Source: Delphinus delphis (Eukaryota; Chordata; Mammalia; Artiodactyla; Delphinidae). From it: a stretch of 64,000 nt of DNA. Positions 43,478-55,499 of the stretch are shown one piece after another. Location: contig NC_082697.1 of assembly GCF_949987515.2 (NCBI RefSeq), positions 22,637,730 through 22,701,729 of the forward strand. Reading direction: 5' to 3'. The stretch's first letter is position 1. Every line of letters starts with the position of its first letter. Under the pieces are notes generated by a model. It worked only from the letters and a program-made list of their open reading frames with translations. It had not been told where the DNA came from and made no database searches. The translations under genes were made by a program, and so were the position numbers.

Positions 43478-43650
43478 AGACCCGGGTGGCCAGCTCTGAC
43501 CTGGGGCAACTCCTTTCCCTTCTGAGCCTCCATTTTCTCACCTGTGAAATGGGAACACTCCCTCCTGGGGCTGGCAGGGACAGAAGATGATGCTAAGTGA
43601 CACATCCAACATGGCACCTGGTACACAGTAGGCGCCCAACACTTGCCGGT
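43478..43650 (+). repeat. MIR
   Basis: ..cagctctgacctggggcaac.., ..ctccattttctcacctgtg.., ..cacctggtacacagtaggcg. Confidence 0.82.
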
Positions 43651-43699
43651 GCTTATTTCACTGAACCCAGAGCTGGGAGGGACCACTGGAACAGTTAAT

Positions 43700-43905
43700 A
43701 ATGGAGAAGGATGGGATTGGCAATCCATCCGACCTGAGTTCAAGTCCTTGCTCTGCTTGCCACTAGCTCTGTGCCGTTGGGTAAGAAACGTCACCTCTCT
43801 GCACCTCAGTTTCCTCATCCGTAAAATGTGAAGACTTCTGTTTACCTACCCTGGGTGCTGTGGGGATGAAAGGAGCTAAGATATACGCAAACTCTGGTCA
43901 ACACT
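43700..43905 (+). repeat. MIR
   Basis: ..gacctgagttcaagtccttgc.., ..cacctcagtttcctcatcc.., ..gtaaaatgtgaagac.., ..ggggatgaaaggagctaag. Confidence 0.88.
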
Positions 43906-44211
43906 AACATACAAAGCCAATCTTATGGTCCTTGAGGTTCACGATCATGGCTTTGGCTCCTCGCTGTAGCCGAGGCCTGGGATGGGTGGGACAAGGCACG
44001 GGCCAGGCAGCGGAAAGGCTGCAAGCTGACAGAAGAGGGGCCTTGTAGATCAGCGCACTTCTCGGTGAAGAAGATGAGGCGCAAAGACTAGGAAGGACTC
44101 ACTGGAAGGACGGGAACCCTTTGCCCTGCCCAGCTCCTTGATCTGTCCTTCATCCCCATGGTAACCGCACTCCTCAACCCTCAACGCCTCCCTGGTCAGT
44201 CTCCACACTGC

Positions 44212-44495
44212 TGGGATGACTGGCCCAGCCAGCCTCCTCATGGCGCCCCTTCTCCAGATGAAAAGTCTCATGAAATGCAAATCTGATCACGTCGCCTCCT
44301 CGCCCCAAGCTCTCCAACGACTCTGGCTTGACTCAGGGAAAAGGCCAAGTCCTTCCTACAGCTATATGCCCCCTTATTTCTATGACCTCATCTCCTGCTA
44401 CTTGCCCCCCATTCTTCCCAGCCACATGCGAAGTATATGGAAGGTGCGATCTCCTTGGCACACAGTAGGTGCTCTAGAAACAGCCTTCGAATGAC
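44212..44495 (+). repeat. L2 3' part
   Basis: ..caaatctgatcacgtcgcc.., ..ccaagtccttcctacagc.., ..ggcacacagtaggtgctc. Confidence 0.75.
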
Positions 44496-44499
44496 TGTG

Positions 44500-45185
44500 A
44501 GTCAGTAAGTGAACAGAAGTCAAGGCTTCCATTTCCGCCTCCGTCTTTAGTGACGTAAGGAACTCTGCTGCTAGAGAAACCCCCTCCTCTGGCCCCCCCT
44601 CCCTGAGGACAGAGCAAGTACTGGGCAGAGGTTGGGCAGGCAGTGGGCCAGCAGCCTGGGTGACCCCTGTCCGGCTCCGACTGCTGCTCTGACTGCATGC
44701 AGGGCTAATAGCTACAACTCCAGAGCAAAGTGAGTTAATGAGGAAGATTAATGTTCCCATGTTGCTCCCGTTCCCTCCACGGCCATCAGGGAGCTGGAGG
44801 AGGGACATCTGGGGCTTTGGGGCACCGGCCTCTGGGTGGTTGGGGTGCCTGACCCCACCCAGCCTGGCCACATGGCCTCTCCTACTCTTCTCCCTGACAC
44901 AGGTGTCATCCACGAAGGGAAGGAAACCAACAGTAGATGCCACTGGTGTGCAGGCATTGGACATGGGGGCCCGTTTATTATTCACATGTGGAAACAAGTG
45001 TCCCCACTGGTCAGAGGGGGAACCAGAGGCCCAGAGAGAAGGCCCAGAGAGATGGGGTGGCCTGCCCAAGGGTCTCCAGCTGGGTTGAGCTGTCTCTCTC
45101 ACATCTCTCATCTTGCGAGGGAGATGGAGCCCCACTTTGGACTGACAGTCCCCACCCCTCACCACCTACACTAGAGGCAATGGTG
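44500..45185. other. No gene recognised; weak antisense MIR near 44960-45075
   Basis: A 255-codon minus frame covers 44398-45165. It runs out of L2 and through MIR-like sequence with long plus frames opposite it, so I do not call it a gene. Confidence 0.4.
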
Positions 45186-45187
45186 AA

Positions 45188-45395
45188 TGACTATAATAAG
45201 AATAGTAATAATAACAATGACAACAGCTGACACTTACTGTTCACCGGGCACTGTGCTAAAAACTAAACAGTCACTAAAGTCTCAACAACCCTATGAGACA
45301 GAGCCTCTTATGTGCCCATTTTACAGATGCAGAAACTGAGGCACAGAGCAGCAAAGATGCTTGACTGAGGCATACCGTAAGTGGACCTTGAATTC
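45188..45395 (-). repeat. MIR (near full length)
   Basis: ..caacagctgacacttactg.., ..gcccattttacagatgcag.., ..aaactgaggcacagagcagc. Confidence 0.92.
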
Positions 45396-45544
45396 TATCT
45401 GCTCCAGCGCCTCCCTCCACAGCCTCCTTTCAGATTCCAACCCAGGCGCTGGTCTTGGAGGTGGAGGACCGGTCACCCGGCCCTTCTCCAGCCCTGCCAC
45501 TCCCACCTCTAGCCTGGCCCATTGGGTTTCTCACCCCTTTCAAA

Positions 45545-46110
45545 AGAAGTTTTGGAAGAATGACACACATTGTGTTTTAACTGCCATCTATTTTTTTCTC
45601 CTCATTATAAAAGCAATATTTGTTCACTGTAGAAAACTAGAAGAAAACAGAAAAGCATTTAGAAAATAAAATGATTCCTCTCCCAGAGATGACCATTTTT
45701 GATATTCTGGGCATGTTGTTCTAGTCTTTTTATTTTCCATATATAATCATTATCAAAACATTGCCCAGCAGCACAAGATTTGCTCTGTACTTGGCCCTGT
45801 GCTGAGTATCTGGTACACATTACCTCATTTAACCCTCATATGATCTCATTTCATCCTCACTACAGCAAGATAATACAATGATTAAAATCCCAATTTTATA
45901 GATAAGCAAATGTAGGTTCAGAGAGGTAAAGTAATATGTCCAAGGTCACAAAGCTGATCACTGATCCAGCCAGGTTCAAACTCACATCTTTTGGCTCTAA
46001 TAATCTGAACTGTTTTCTTATGATAACTTCCTGGTGCTGGAATTGCCAGGTCAAGCATATGTAAAATTCTAAGCTTTTTAAATCCTAATTTAAAAAAATT
46101 CTATACCAAC
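45545..46110 (-). mobile_element. Old L1ME-like remnant split by a MIR
   Basis: Left part (45590-45755: ..ataaaagcaatatttgttcactg.., ..cccagagatgacc..) and right part (46015-46110: ..ggtgctggaattgccaggtcaagc..) read as one antisense L1ME tail with a MIR (about 45756-46010) between them. A MIR inside an L1ME implies either a very old L1ME or a chance abutment; boundaries are approximate. Confidence 0.5.
45756..46010 (-). repeat. MIR (near full length)
   Basis: ..tttgctctgtacttggccc.., ..acctcatttaaccctcatatg.., ..aggttcagagaggtaaagt.., ..caaggtcacaaagctgatc. Confidence 0.88.
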
Positions 46111-46470
46111 TTGTCCTAAAAAAAGGGGGTCTCAATTTGCACCCTTGTGGATCTGGGGCATGACTGGCCAGGGCCTAATGTCCTCCCAGCTGGAAGCCCC
46201 ATATCTCAACACAGAAGGAACCAGAAGAGATGCTGAGTCAACAAGTTAAGAGTTGTACCCAGTTACCTGACACCTTAGCCACTCTGTCACTGTGTACTTT
46301 GATCTTAGAAGCAAGTCCTATAAGGAAAACAGAATGCCCTCAAATGCAGGTATCCCTCAGCCTACCTGACAGCGAAACTAAGTCAGAAGTGGCTTTCCCC
46401 AAGTTTTCGGCTTGGTACTTCCTCTCTGTTCCTGAGTGTCACTCTATCATGTGAAAAACTGTAAACCTTC
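46110..46470. other. No recognised feature
   Basis: Between an L1ME remnant and the start of the nested L1 cluster; no family recognised. Confidence 0.4.
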
Positions 46471-46592
46471 AGATCCAGTAAATTCAATGAATCCAAGGAC
46501 AAGAAGTAGGAAGAAAACTATACCAAGGTAAATCATAATCAAACTGTTCAAAACCAGTGAGAAAGAGGAAATCTTAAAAGCAATCAGGTTAA

Positions 46593-46805
46593 GGGACTTC
46601 CCTGGTGGTCCGAGGGTTAAGACTCCACGCTCCCAATGCAAGGGACCTGGGTTCAATCCCTGGTCAGGGAACTAGATCCCGCATGCCGAAACTAAGAGCC
46701 CACGTGCCGCAACTAAAGATCCTGCATGTCACAACAAAGATCCCGTGTGCTGCAACTAATACCTGGTGCAGCCAAATAAATAAATAAAGAAATATTTTTT
46801 TTAAA
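46593..46805 (+). repeat. CHR SINE 9
   Basis: Plus-sense SINE in the ORF1 part of the old L1. Flanked by aaaagcaatcaggttaa (46576-46592) and aaaagccatcggattaa (46806-46822), a diverged duplication. Confidence 0.9.
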
Positions 46806-47750
46806 AAAAGCCATCGGATTAAAAAGAAAAGTTACATACCGAGGAAAAAAGACAAGAATGACAACAGATTTCTTGCCGAAGATAATGCAGTGAGAAAGCA
46901 GGGAACGACGTCTTTAAAGTATTGAAAGAAATAAATCTGTCAACTTAGAATTCTATGTCTAGCAAAGATAACTTTCAAAAATGAAGGTTAAAAATAAAGA
47001 CTTTTTCAGACAGAGAAGCTGAAAGAATTCATCACCAGCAGACCCACACTAAAAGAAAAGTCAACGTCCCTCAGGCTTCAGGAAAACGATACCAGAGAGA
47101 AATGTGGAGCTACAAAAAGGAATGAAGAGCACTGGAAATGGTAACTACATAAATAATATGTAGGATTATTTTTCTCATTATTTAAATCTCTTTAAAAGAT
47201 AACTTACTGTTTAGACGAAAATAATAATAATGTCATGTTGTATTTAAAATATGTAAAAGTAAAATGCATAATATAATAGAATAAGAATGTAAGAGTCTTA
47301 TATTATACACGAAGTGATATAATATCACTTGAAAGTAGATGGTGATAAGTTAAAGATGTATACTATAAACTATACAGGAATAACTAAAATAACAAAGCAA
47401 AGAGTTATAGCTAATAATCAACAAGAGATAAATAGAATTATAAAAACATTTAATTAATCCTAAAACACGGGCAGAAGAAGAGGAAAAGGGGAACAAAGAA
47501 CAGACAGGACAAGTAGAAAACAAATAGCAAGATAAAAGATTTAAACCTAACCATATTAACAATCACATCAAATGTAAATGGTCTAAATACTCCAACTAAA
47601 AGGCAGAAATTTTCAGATTGGATAAAGAAATAGACCTAACTATATGCTGCTTATAAGAAATGCACTTCAAATATAAAAATAAAACCAAGTGGGTTAAAAG
47701 TAAAAGGATGGAAAACTGTAGACCATTTTAACACTAATTAAAGGAAAATA

Positions 47751-47988
47751 GGAGGGGGACTTCCCTGGTGGTCCAGTGATTAAGAATCCATCTTGCAATG
47801 CAGGGATGCCAGTTCGATCCCTGGTCGGGGAACTAAGATCCCACACGCCATGGGGCAACTAAGCCTGGGGGCCACAACGAGAGAGAAGCCCATGCACCGC
47901 AACAAAGAGCCCGTGCACGGCAATGAAAGATCCCACGTGCCGCAACTAAGACCTCAGGCAGCAAATAAATAAATATTTTTTTAAAAAA
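47751..47988 (+). repeat. CHR SINE 10
   Basis: Plus-sense SINE in the old L1 ORF2. Flanks aattaaaggaaaata (47736-47750) and aattaaaagaaaaga (47989-48003). Confidence 0.9.
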
Positions 47989-49519
47989 AATTAAAAGAAA
48001 AGAAAGAAGAAAACTGGAGGGCTATATTTACATTAGAAAAAGTATGTTTAGAGGATAAAGGAAGTCATCTTATAATGATTAAGAGGTCAATCCATCAAGA
48101 GGAACAATAATCCTAAATATTTGTGTATTTAAATATTCGTGTATTTAATAACGAAAGTGCAAAATACATGAAGCAAAAAGTGATAGACAATCCCCAATTA
48201 TAGTCAGGGATTTCAATATCACTCTCTCAATAATTGATAGAACAAGTGAAACAGAAAATAAATAAGGATACAGAAGACTTGAATAAGACCATCAACCAAC
48301 TTGACCTGACATTTATAGAACACTCCACCCAATAACAGCAGAATACATATTCTTTTCATGGAACACTTACCAAAATAGACCATACTCTGGGCCATTAAAA
48401 AAGTCTCCACACATTTTAAAAGATTCGATTCATACAAAATACATTCTATGATCACAATGGAATTAAAGTAAAAACCAGTAACAGAAAAATCCCTGGAAAA
48501 TCCCCAAATATTGGGAAACAGAATAATACACTTCTAAATAACCCATGGGTCAAAGGGATATCAACAGGGAAATTAGAAAATTTTGAACTGAATGAAAATG
48601 AAAACAAAAACATCACATATCAAAATGTCTGGGACGCTACTAAAGCAGTACTTCGGGGAAACTTTACAGCACGAAAGGCCTATATTAGTGAAGAAGAAAG
48701 GTTTCAAACCAATGACTTCTGCTTTTACCTTAAGAAACTAGAAGAACAAATTAAACCAAACTAAGTAAGAACAAGGAAATAATAAAGATTAGATGGGAAA
48801 TCAATAAAAAAAGAACACAGAAAAGTAATAGAGAAACATCAGACACACCAAAAGCTGGTTCTTTGAAAAGGTCAATAAAATTGAAAAATCTCTAACCAGA
48901 CAGATCAAAGAAAGAAAATATAAAAAGAGAGGGAGAGAAGACACAAATTACCAATATCAGGAATGAAAGAGGTGACATCACTACAGATTACACAGATATT
49001 AAAAGGATAATAAGGTTCAAAACTTATTACAAAGCTATAGTAATAAAGTCAGGGTGGTACTGTTATAAGGATAGATCAATGGAACAGAATTAGGAGTCCA
49101 GAAAAAAAATAACCCTCACATTTATGGTTAGCTGATTTCCAACAAGGGTGCCAAGACCATTCAAAGAGGGGAAGAACAGCCTTTTCAACAAATGGAGATG
49201 GAACAACTGAATATACACATGCAAAAAAAAAAAAAAAATGAAGTTGGACTACCTCACACCATGTACAAAAAATTAACTCAAAATGGATCAAAGACCTAAA
49301 TGTAAGAGCTAAAACTATAAGGCTCTTAGAAGAGAACACAAGTGTAAATCTTTACAACCTTGAACTAGGCAATGGTTTCTTATATATGACACCAAAAGCA
49401 CATGCATCAGAAGAAAAAAATAGGTAAGTTCGACTTCATCAAAATTGAAAAGGACTACAAAGGACACTACCAAGAATGTGAAAAGACAACTCATAGCATG
49501 GGATAAACATGTGAAAATC

Positions 49520-49664
49520 GGGGACTTCCCTGGTGGCCCAGTGGGTAAGACTCCGCGCTCCCAATGAAGGGGGCCCGAGTTTGATCCCTGGTCAGAGAAC
49601 TAGATCCCACATACATGCCGCAACTAAGACCCGGCACAGCCAAAATAAATAAATATTTTAAAAA
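49520..49664 (+). repeat. CHR SINE 11 (short form)
   Basis: Plus-sense in the second L1. Perfect duplication atgtgaaaatc at 49509-49519 and 49665-49675. Confidence 0.93.
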
Positions 49665-50111
49665 ATGTGAAAATCATATATCTGATAGAAGACTTATATT
49701 CCAAAGTATATAAAGAACACTCACAGCTTAATAATATAGAGATGAGTAGTCCAATTTTAACATGGACAAAGGATTTGAATGGACATTTCTCAAAAGAAGA
49801 CACAAGTGGTCAATCAACACATGCTCAACACCGGCAGCCATTAAAGTAATGCAAATCAAAACCACAATGAGACACCACTTCACATCCACTAGGAGGGCTA
49901 TAATTAAAAAGACAGACAGCTACAAATGTTGGTGAAAATCTGGAAAAATTGGAACCCTCATACACGGCCGTGGAAATGAAAAATGGTGTAGTCACTTTGG
50001 AAAACATCCTGGAAGTTGCTCAAAAGCTTAAACACATCATATGAATCAGTGATTCCACTCCTAGATATATAACCCCAACATGAAAGCATATGCCCACACA
50101 GAAACCTATAT

Positions 50112-50400
50112 CCAGGGCTTCCCTTGTGGTGCAGTGGTTAAGAATCTGCCTACCAGTGCAAGGGACACGTGTTTGAGCCCTGGTCCAGGAAGACTGCACA
50201 TGCCGCGGAGCAACTAAGCCCGTGTGCCACAACTACTGAAGCCCGCACGCCTAGAGCCTGTGCTCCGCAACAAGAAAAGCCACTGCAATGAGAAGCCTAC
50301 ACACCGCAATGAAGAGTAGCCCCTTCTCCGCAACTAGAGAAAAGCCCACACGTAGCAACGAAGACCCAACGCAGCCAAAACTAAATAAATTATTTTTAAA
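50112..50400 (+). repeat. CHR SINE 12
   Basis: Plus-sense in the second L1; starts ccagggcttcccttgtggtgc and carries the gccgcggagc module. Perfect duplication aaacctatat at 50102-50111 and 50401-50410. Confidence 0.93.
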
Positions 50401-50848
50401 AAACCTATATGCAATGTTCACAGCAGCATTATTTGTAATGGCTAAAAAGTGGATACAACATAAATGTCCATAAATTGAAGAATGGATAGATAAAATGTAG
50501 TGTATCCACACAACAGAATACCATTCAGCAATAAAAATGAATGAGGTACTGTTACCTGCTACAACTTGTATGAACCTTGAAAACATCATGATAAGTGTAA
50601 AAAGACAGTCACAAAAGGCCATATATTGTACGATTCCATTTACATGAAGTGTCCGAAATAAGCAAATCAACAGAGATGGAAAGTAGATTAGTGGTTGCCC
50701 AGGACTGAGGGTAGGGGAGTGGGTAGTGGGAAAAGGGGAGTGGCTTCTAATAAGGATACAGTTACTTTTGGGGGTGATGAAACGTTCTAAACTTGATGTG
50801 ATGATTGGTGTACAACTGTGTACAATGGCATTAAAACCACTGATTTTT

Positions 50849-51614
50849 CACAATAAATGCTGGAGAGGGTGTGGAGAAAAGGGAACCCTCCTACACTGTT
50901 GGTGGGAACGTAAACTGGTACAGCCGCTATGGAGAACAGTACGGAGGTTCTTTAAAAAACTAAAAATAGAGCTACCATATGACCTAGCAATCCCACTTAT
51001 AGGCATATATCCAGAGAAAAACATGGTCCAAAATGATACATGCACCCCAATGTTCAATGCAGCATTATTTACAATAGCCAGCACATGGAAGCAACCTAAA
51101 TGTTCATCGACAGAGGAACAGATAAAGAAGATGTGGTACATATATACAATGGAATATTACTCAGCCATAAAAAGGAACAAAATAGTGACATTTGCAGAGA
51201 GAGACGTGGCTGGACCTAGAGACAGAGTGAAGTAAGTCAGAAAGAGAAAAACATATATCATATAATATCGCTTACATGTGGAATCTAGAAAAATGGTAGA
51301 AATGAACTTATTTGCAAAGCAGAAATAGAGTCACAGAGGTAGAGAACAAACTTATGGTTACCAAGAGGGGAGGAGGGTGGGATGAACTGGGAGACTGGGA
51401 CTGACATATGTACACTACTATGTATGAAATACACAAACTAATGAGAACCTAATGTATAGCACAGGGAACTCTATTTCATGCTCTGTGGCGACCTAAATGG
51501 GAAGGAAACCTAAAAAAGAGTGGATATATGTATATGAATGACTGATTCATTTTGCTGTACAGCAAGAAACTAACACAACATTGTAAAGCAATTTTACTCC
51601 AATAAAATTTTTTT
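50849..51614 (+). mobile_element. Third-level nested L1 3' end
   Basis: A younger 5'-truncated L1 inside the second one. It opens in the ORF2 C-terminal region; a plus frame across 50850-51235 still reads ..[14 protein letters not shown].. and ..[12 protein letters not shown].., classic ORF2p C-terminal sequence. It ends ..gcaattttactccaataaaa. An imperfect duplication of the target (aaaaccactgattttt at 50833-50848, aaaaacattgattttt at 51615-51630) flanks it. Confidence 0.82.
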
Positions 51615-52133
51615 AAAAACATTGATTTTTATACTTTAAATAGGTAAATTGTATGGTATATAAATTATATCTCAATATAATATATAATAATAAAATTTAT
51701 AATATATATAAATTATATCTCAATAAAGCTGTTATTTTTTAAAAGGGATAACAAAGGAATATGATGCACAACTTTATGCCAATACATTTGACAACTTAGA
51801 TAAAATGGACAAATTTCCTTGAAGATACAAATTACCAAAGCCCATGGAAGAAGCTATAGGCAACCTGAATAGCCCTATATTTATTAAAGAAGTTGAATTT
51901 TTAGATAAAACTTTCCCACAAAGAAAACTCATGGCTCAGATGGCTTCACTGGTGATTCTAAACAAACATTTGTATGCTAATTCTATACAAACTCTTGTAA
52001 AAGACTGAAGAGAGGGAAATACTTTCCACTGCACTTTATGGGGCCCTGATACCAAAACCAGACAAACTCAATACAATAAGTGAAAACTACAGACCAACAG
52101 CCTTCATGAATATAGATGTCAAAATCCTCAACA

Positions 52134-52503
52134 GGGACTTCCTTGGTGGTCTAGTGGTAAAGAATCCGCCTTCCAATGAAGGGGGCTCGGGTTCCATCCT
52201 TGGTCAGGGAACTAAGATCCCACATGCCGCGGGGCAACTAAGCCTGGGCGCCACAACTACTGAGCTCGCATGCCTCAACTAGAGAGCCCGGGTGCTGCCA
52301 ACTACAGAGCCCACACACTCTGGAACCCACGTGCCACAACTACGGAGCCCACACACCCTGGAGCCTGTGCGCCACAACTAGAGAGAAGCCCGCGCGCCGC
52401 AACGAAAGATCCCGCATGCCTCAAAGAAGATCCCATGTGCCGCAACTAAGACCTGATGCAGCCAAAAATAAATAAGATAAATAAATAAATCTTTAAAAAA
52501 AAA
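52134..52503 (+). repeat. CHR SINE 13 (long form)
   Basis: Plus-sense in the old L1, preceded by aaaatcctcaaca (52121-52133). It has several ccacaactacggagccc-type modules and an AAAT tail. Behind its tail are about 54 bases of unrelated sequence and a run of ten T before the next SINE. Confidence 0.9.
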
Positions 52504-52567
52504 CCCCAAACCCCTCTGCTTTACAGTACTAAAATGCTGTGCAATGAATATGATGTATTTTTTTTTT
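52504..52567 (+). other. Orphan segment with T10 between two SINEs
   Basis: Neither old L1 nor CHR SINE: it starts ccccaaacccctctgc, ends ..gatgta and is followed by a run of ten T (52558-52567) and aaatcct. The host L1 resumes only at about 53041, so the segment arrived with one of the SINEs. A Pol III read-through tail of SINE 13 is one explanation. Confidence 0.5.
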
Positions 52568-52573
52568 AAATCC

Positions 52574-53029
52574 TGGTACTTCCCTGGTGGTGCAGTGGTT
52601 AAGAATCCGCCTGCCAATGCAGCAGACACAGGTTCAATCCCTAGTCTGAGAAGATCCCACATGCCGTGGAGCAACCAAGCCCAAGCACCACAACTACTGA
52701 GCCTGTGCTCTAGAGCCCACGAGCCACAACTACTGAGCCCATGAGCCACAACTACTGAAGCCCACGCACCCTAGAGCCCACACACCACAACTACTGAGCC
52801 CACTCACCACAACTATTGAAGCCTGCACGCTCTAGGGCCCATGTGCCGCAACTACTGAGCCTGTGTGCTGCAACTACTGAAGCCCACTCACCTAGAGCCC
52901 ATGCTCCACAACCAGAGAAGCCACCGCAATGAGAAGCCCATGCACCGCAACGAAGAGTAGCCCCCACTTGCCACAACTAGAGAAAGCCCGCATGCAGCAA
53001 TGAAGACCCAACGCAGGCAAAAAAAAAAA
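52574..53029 (+). repeat. CHR SINE 14 (about 455 bases, internally expanded)
   Basis: Plus-sense, the longest SINE in the window. The tRNA part is followed by many tandem modules built on ccacaactactgagccc, then the gaagagtagccccc part and a pure A tail. Flanked by aaatcct at 52568-52574 and 53031-53037. The same motif at 52122-52128 precedes SINE 13. Confidence 0.9.
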
Positions 53030-54282
53030 AAAATCCTAAACAACATTTCAGCAAATCTAATTCAACAATATGTTAAAAGGTCAAGTGGGTCTCATCTTAG
53101 GAGTGTAGAGTTGGCTCAATGTTTGAAAATTAATCAATGTATTTCATAACAGAACAAAAGAGAAAAACCATGGGATCATCTCAAAAGACACAGAAAAAGC
53201 ATTTCACAAAATCCAGTAACCATTCCTGGTTTTTAAAATTCTCAGCAAACTGGGAATAGAAGGAAAATTCCTCAACCTGAAAAAGGCATCTACAAAAACC
53301 CCAGAGCTAATATCATATTTAAAGGTGAAAGACTGAAAGCTCCCTTCTAAGATCAGGAACAAGACAAGGATGTCCACTCTCACCACTCCTATTCAACACT
53401 GCCCTGGAGTTTCCAGCCAGGGCAATAAGGCAAGAAAATGAAACAAAAGGCATCCAGACTAGAAAGAAAGAAATAAAACTATCTTTATTTGCAGATAACA
53501 TGCTCACCTATAAAGAAAATCCAATAGAAGCCACACACAAAAAAGCTATTATAACTAATAAGTAAGCTTACCAAGGTGCAGGATATAAGATCAATATACA
53601 AATATCAATTTTTCTATATACTAGCTACAAACAACCAGAAATTAAAATTTTTAAATACCATATACAACAGCATCAAAAATATGAACTAGGAATAAATATG
53701 GCAATAGACGTGAAAGACCTGGATACAGGAAACTAAATTATTGCTGAGATAAGTTTTTAAAAAACACCTAAATAAACTGAGATATCTTGCTCATGGATTA
53801 GGAGATTCAATATTGCTAAGATGTTCACTCTCAAATTGACTTTTGACAAAGGAGCAGAGATAATCAGCAGAGCCATAAGGGTTTTTTCCACAAATGGTGC
53901 TGGAATGATAGAACATTTATGAGTAAAATGTGAAATTTAATCCATATCTCACACTATATAAATTAACTCAAAATGGATCATAGATATAAACATAAAACTA
54001 TAAAACTTCAAGAAGAAAACATAGACTAAACCTTTATGATCTTGGACGAGCTAAAGATTTCTTAGATATGACAGACAACAACAGACACAATCCAGAAAAG
54101 AACAAATTGTTAAATTGGACTTCATCGAAAATTTTAAATGCCTGTGCTTTGAAAAGACAATACATAGACTGGAGGAAAATATTTGCAAAGCATATACCCT
54201 TTATAGGACTTGTATCCAGAATACAAAAAGAACCCACAAAACTCAAGAGTAAGAAAACAGACAACCCAGTTTAAAAATGGGC

Positions 54283-54444
54283 CAGGGACTTCCCTGGTGG
54301 TCCACTGGGTAAGACCCTACACTCCCAATGCAGGGGGCCTGGGTTCAATCCCTGGTCGGGGAACTAGATCCCACATGCCTGCCCCAACTAAGACCTGGCA
54401 CAGCCAAAATAAATAATAAATAAATATTTTTAAAAATAAAAGAT
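54283..54444 (+). repeat. CHR SINE 15 (short form)
   Basis: Plus-sense in the old L1. Perfect duplication aaaaatgggc at 54273-54282 and 54445-54454. Confidence 0.93.
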
Positions 54445-55337
54445 AAAAATGGGCAAAGATGTTGTACAAAGAGACACTGCACAAAGAAGATATACAGATG
54501 GCAAAATAAGGACGTGAGAAGTTGCTCAACATCACTGGTCATTAAGGAATTGCAAATGAACACCACAATGAGATACTGCAACTATTAGAATACTTAAAAT
54601 TGGAAAGATTGATGCTGCAAAGTGTTGGTGTGGATGTGGAGGAACTGGAACTCCCACACGTTGCTAGTGTGAATTTTAAATGGTGCACCCACTTTGGAAA
54701 ACACTTTGATAGGTTTCTTAAAAAATTAAACATACACCAACCATATCGTCCAGTCATTCCTCTCCCAGGTGTTTACTCAAGAGGAATGAAAGCATAGGTT
54801 CATACAAAGATTTGTACACACAAATTCATAGAAGCTTTATTTGTAATAGCCCCAAACTGGAAAGAAGCCCAAATTTCCATCAACAAGTAAATGAAGAAAT
54901 AAACTGTGGCATATCCACACAATGGAATACTACTCAATACAATAAAAAAGAACAAACCACTGATACATGCAACAACATGGATGAATATCCAAATAATTAT
55001 GCTGAGTGAAAGAAGCCAGACAAAAAGAGTACGTATAAGTCCACTTATATAGAATTCTAGGGAACACAAATGAATACTTGCCTGGGGATGGGGAGGGGCA
55101 AGAGTAGAGTGGGAGGGGGGAAGGGGGGAAGAGGAAGGCTTACCTAGGGCCATGAGGAGACTTTTGGGAGGGATGGATATGTTCATTATCTTGATCACGG
55201 TGATGGTTTCAGGGTGTATACATCTGTCAAAACCTATCAATTTGAACACTTTGACTATGTGTGATTTATTGTTATGTCAGTTATACCTCAATAAAAGCTG
55301 TTTTTTAAAAAGGAAAATAAATCAAAGTTACACTGGA

Positions 55338-55499
55338 GGGCTTCCCTGGTGGCGCAGTGGTTGAGAGTCCGCCTGCCGACGCAGGGGACACGGGTTCGTG
55401 CCCGGGTCTCGGAAGATCCTACATGCCGCAGAGCGGCTGGGCTCTGAGCCTGCGTGCCCGGAGCCTGTGCTCCGCAATGGTAGAGGCCACAACAGTGAG
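55338..55499 (+). repeat. CHR SINE 16, lacking its A-tail
   Basis: Cetacean-style long-form head (gcttccctggtggcgcag, gccgcagagcggctgggc, cctgtgctccgcaatgg). It breaks off at ..cacaacagtgag and is followed at once by the target copy agttacactgga (55326-55337 and 55500-55511, 12/12). No A-tail is present. Confidence 0.9.

Larger units (their letters stand above)
49016..51740 (+). mobile_element. Second L1 inserted in the L1M ORF2, itself interrupted
   Basis: The host ORF2 sequence stops at ..aaaaggataataagg (49001-49015) and resumes with aaaagggataacaaagg (51741-51757), a diverged target-site duplication. Between lie the C-terminal part of another ORF2 (49016-50600), a 3' UTR (50600-50848) and, after a third element, its end (51615-51740, ..ctcaataaagctgttatttttt). 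Two CHR SINEs also sit in it. Degraded, no intact frame. Confidence 0.75.
46475..55310 (+). mobile_element. Old, long L1 (L1M type) forming the host of a nested cluster
   Basis: From about 46475 the sequence reads as degraded L1 in the plus sense: ORF1 end (..aaaatcttaaaagcaatcagg), the spacer, ORF2 endonuclease and reverse transcriptase parts (47550-49015), continuing at 51741-52133, 53041-54282 and 54455-55310, where it ends ..cctcaataaaagctgttttttaaaa. Frames are broken by many stops and indels, so it is an ancient copy. It is split by a second L1 at 49016-51740, which is split by a third, and by several CHR SINEs. The strong A-richness of its sense strand explains the AT-rich island. Confidence 0.85.

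Noticed and set aside
44398..45165. 255-codon minus frame
   Set aside because: Runs from L2 through MIR-like DNA; several long plus frames lie opposite, as expected by chance in GC-rich DNA.
52640..52990. Regular ~20-base modules considered as a novel tandem array
   Set aside because: They lie inside a CHR SINE and match its known modular body.
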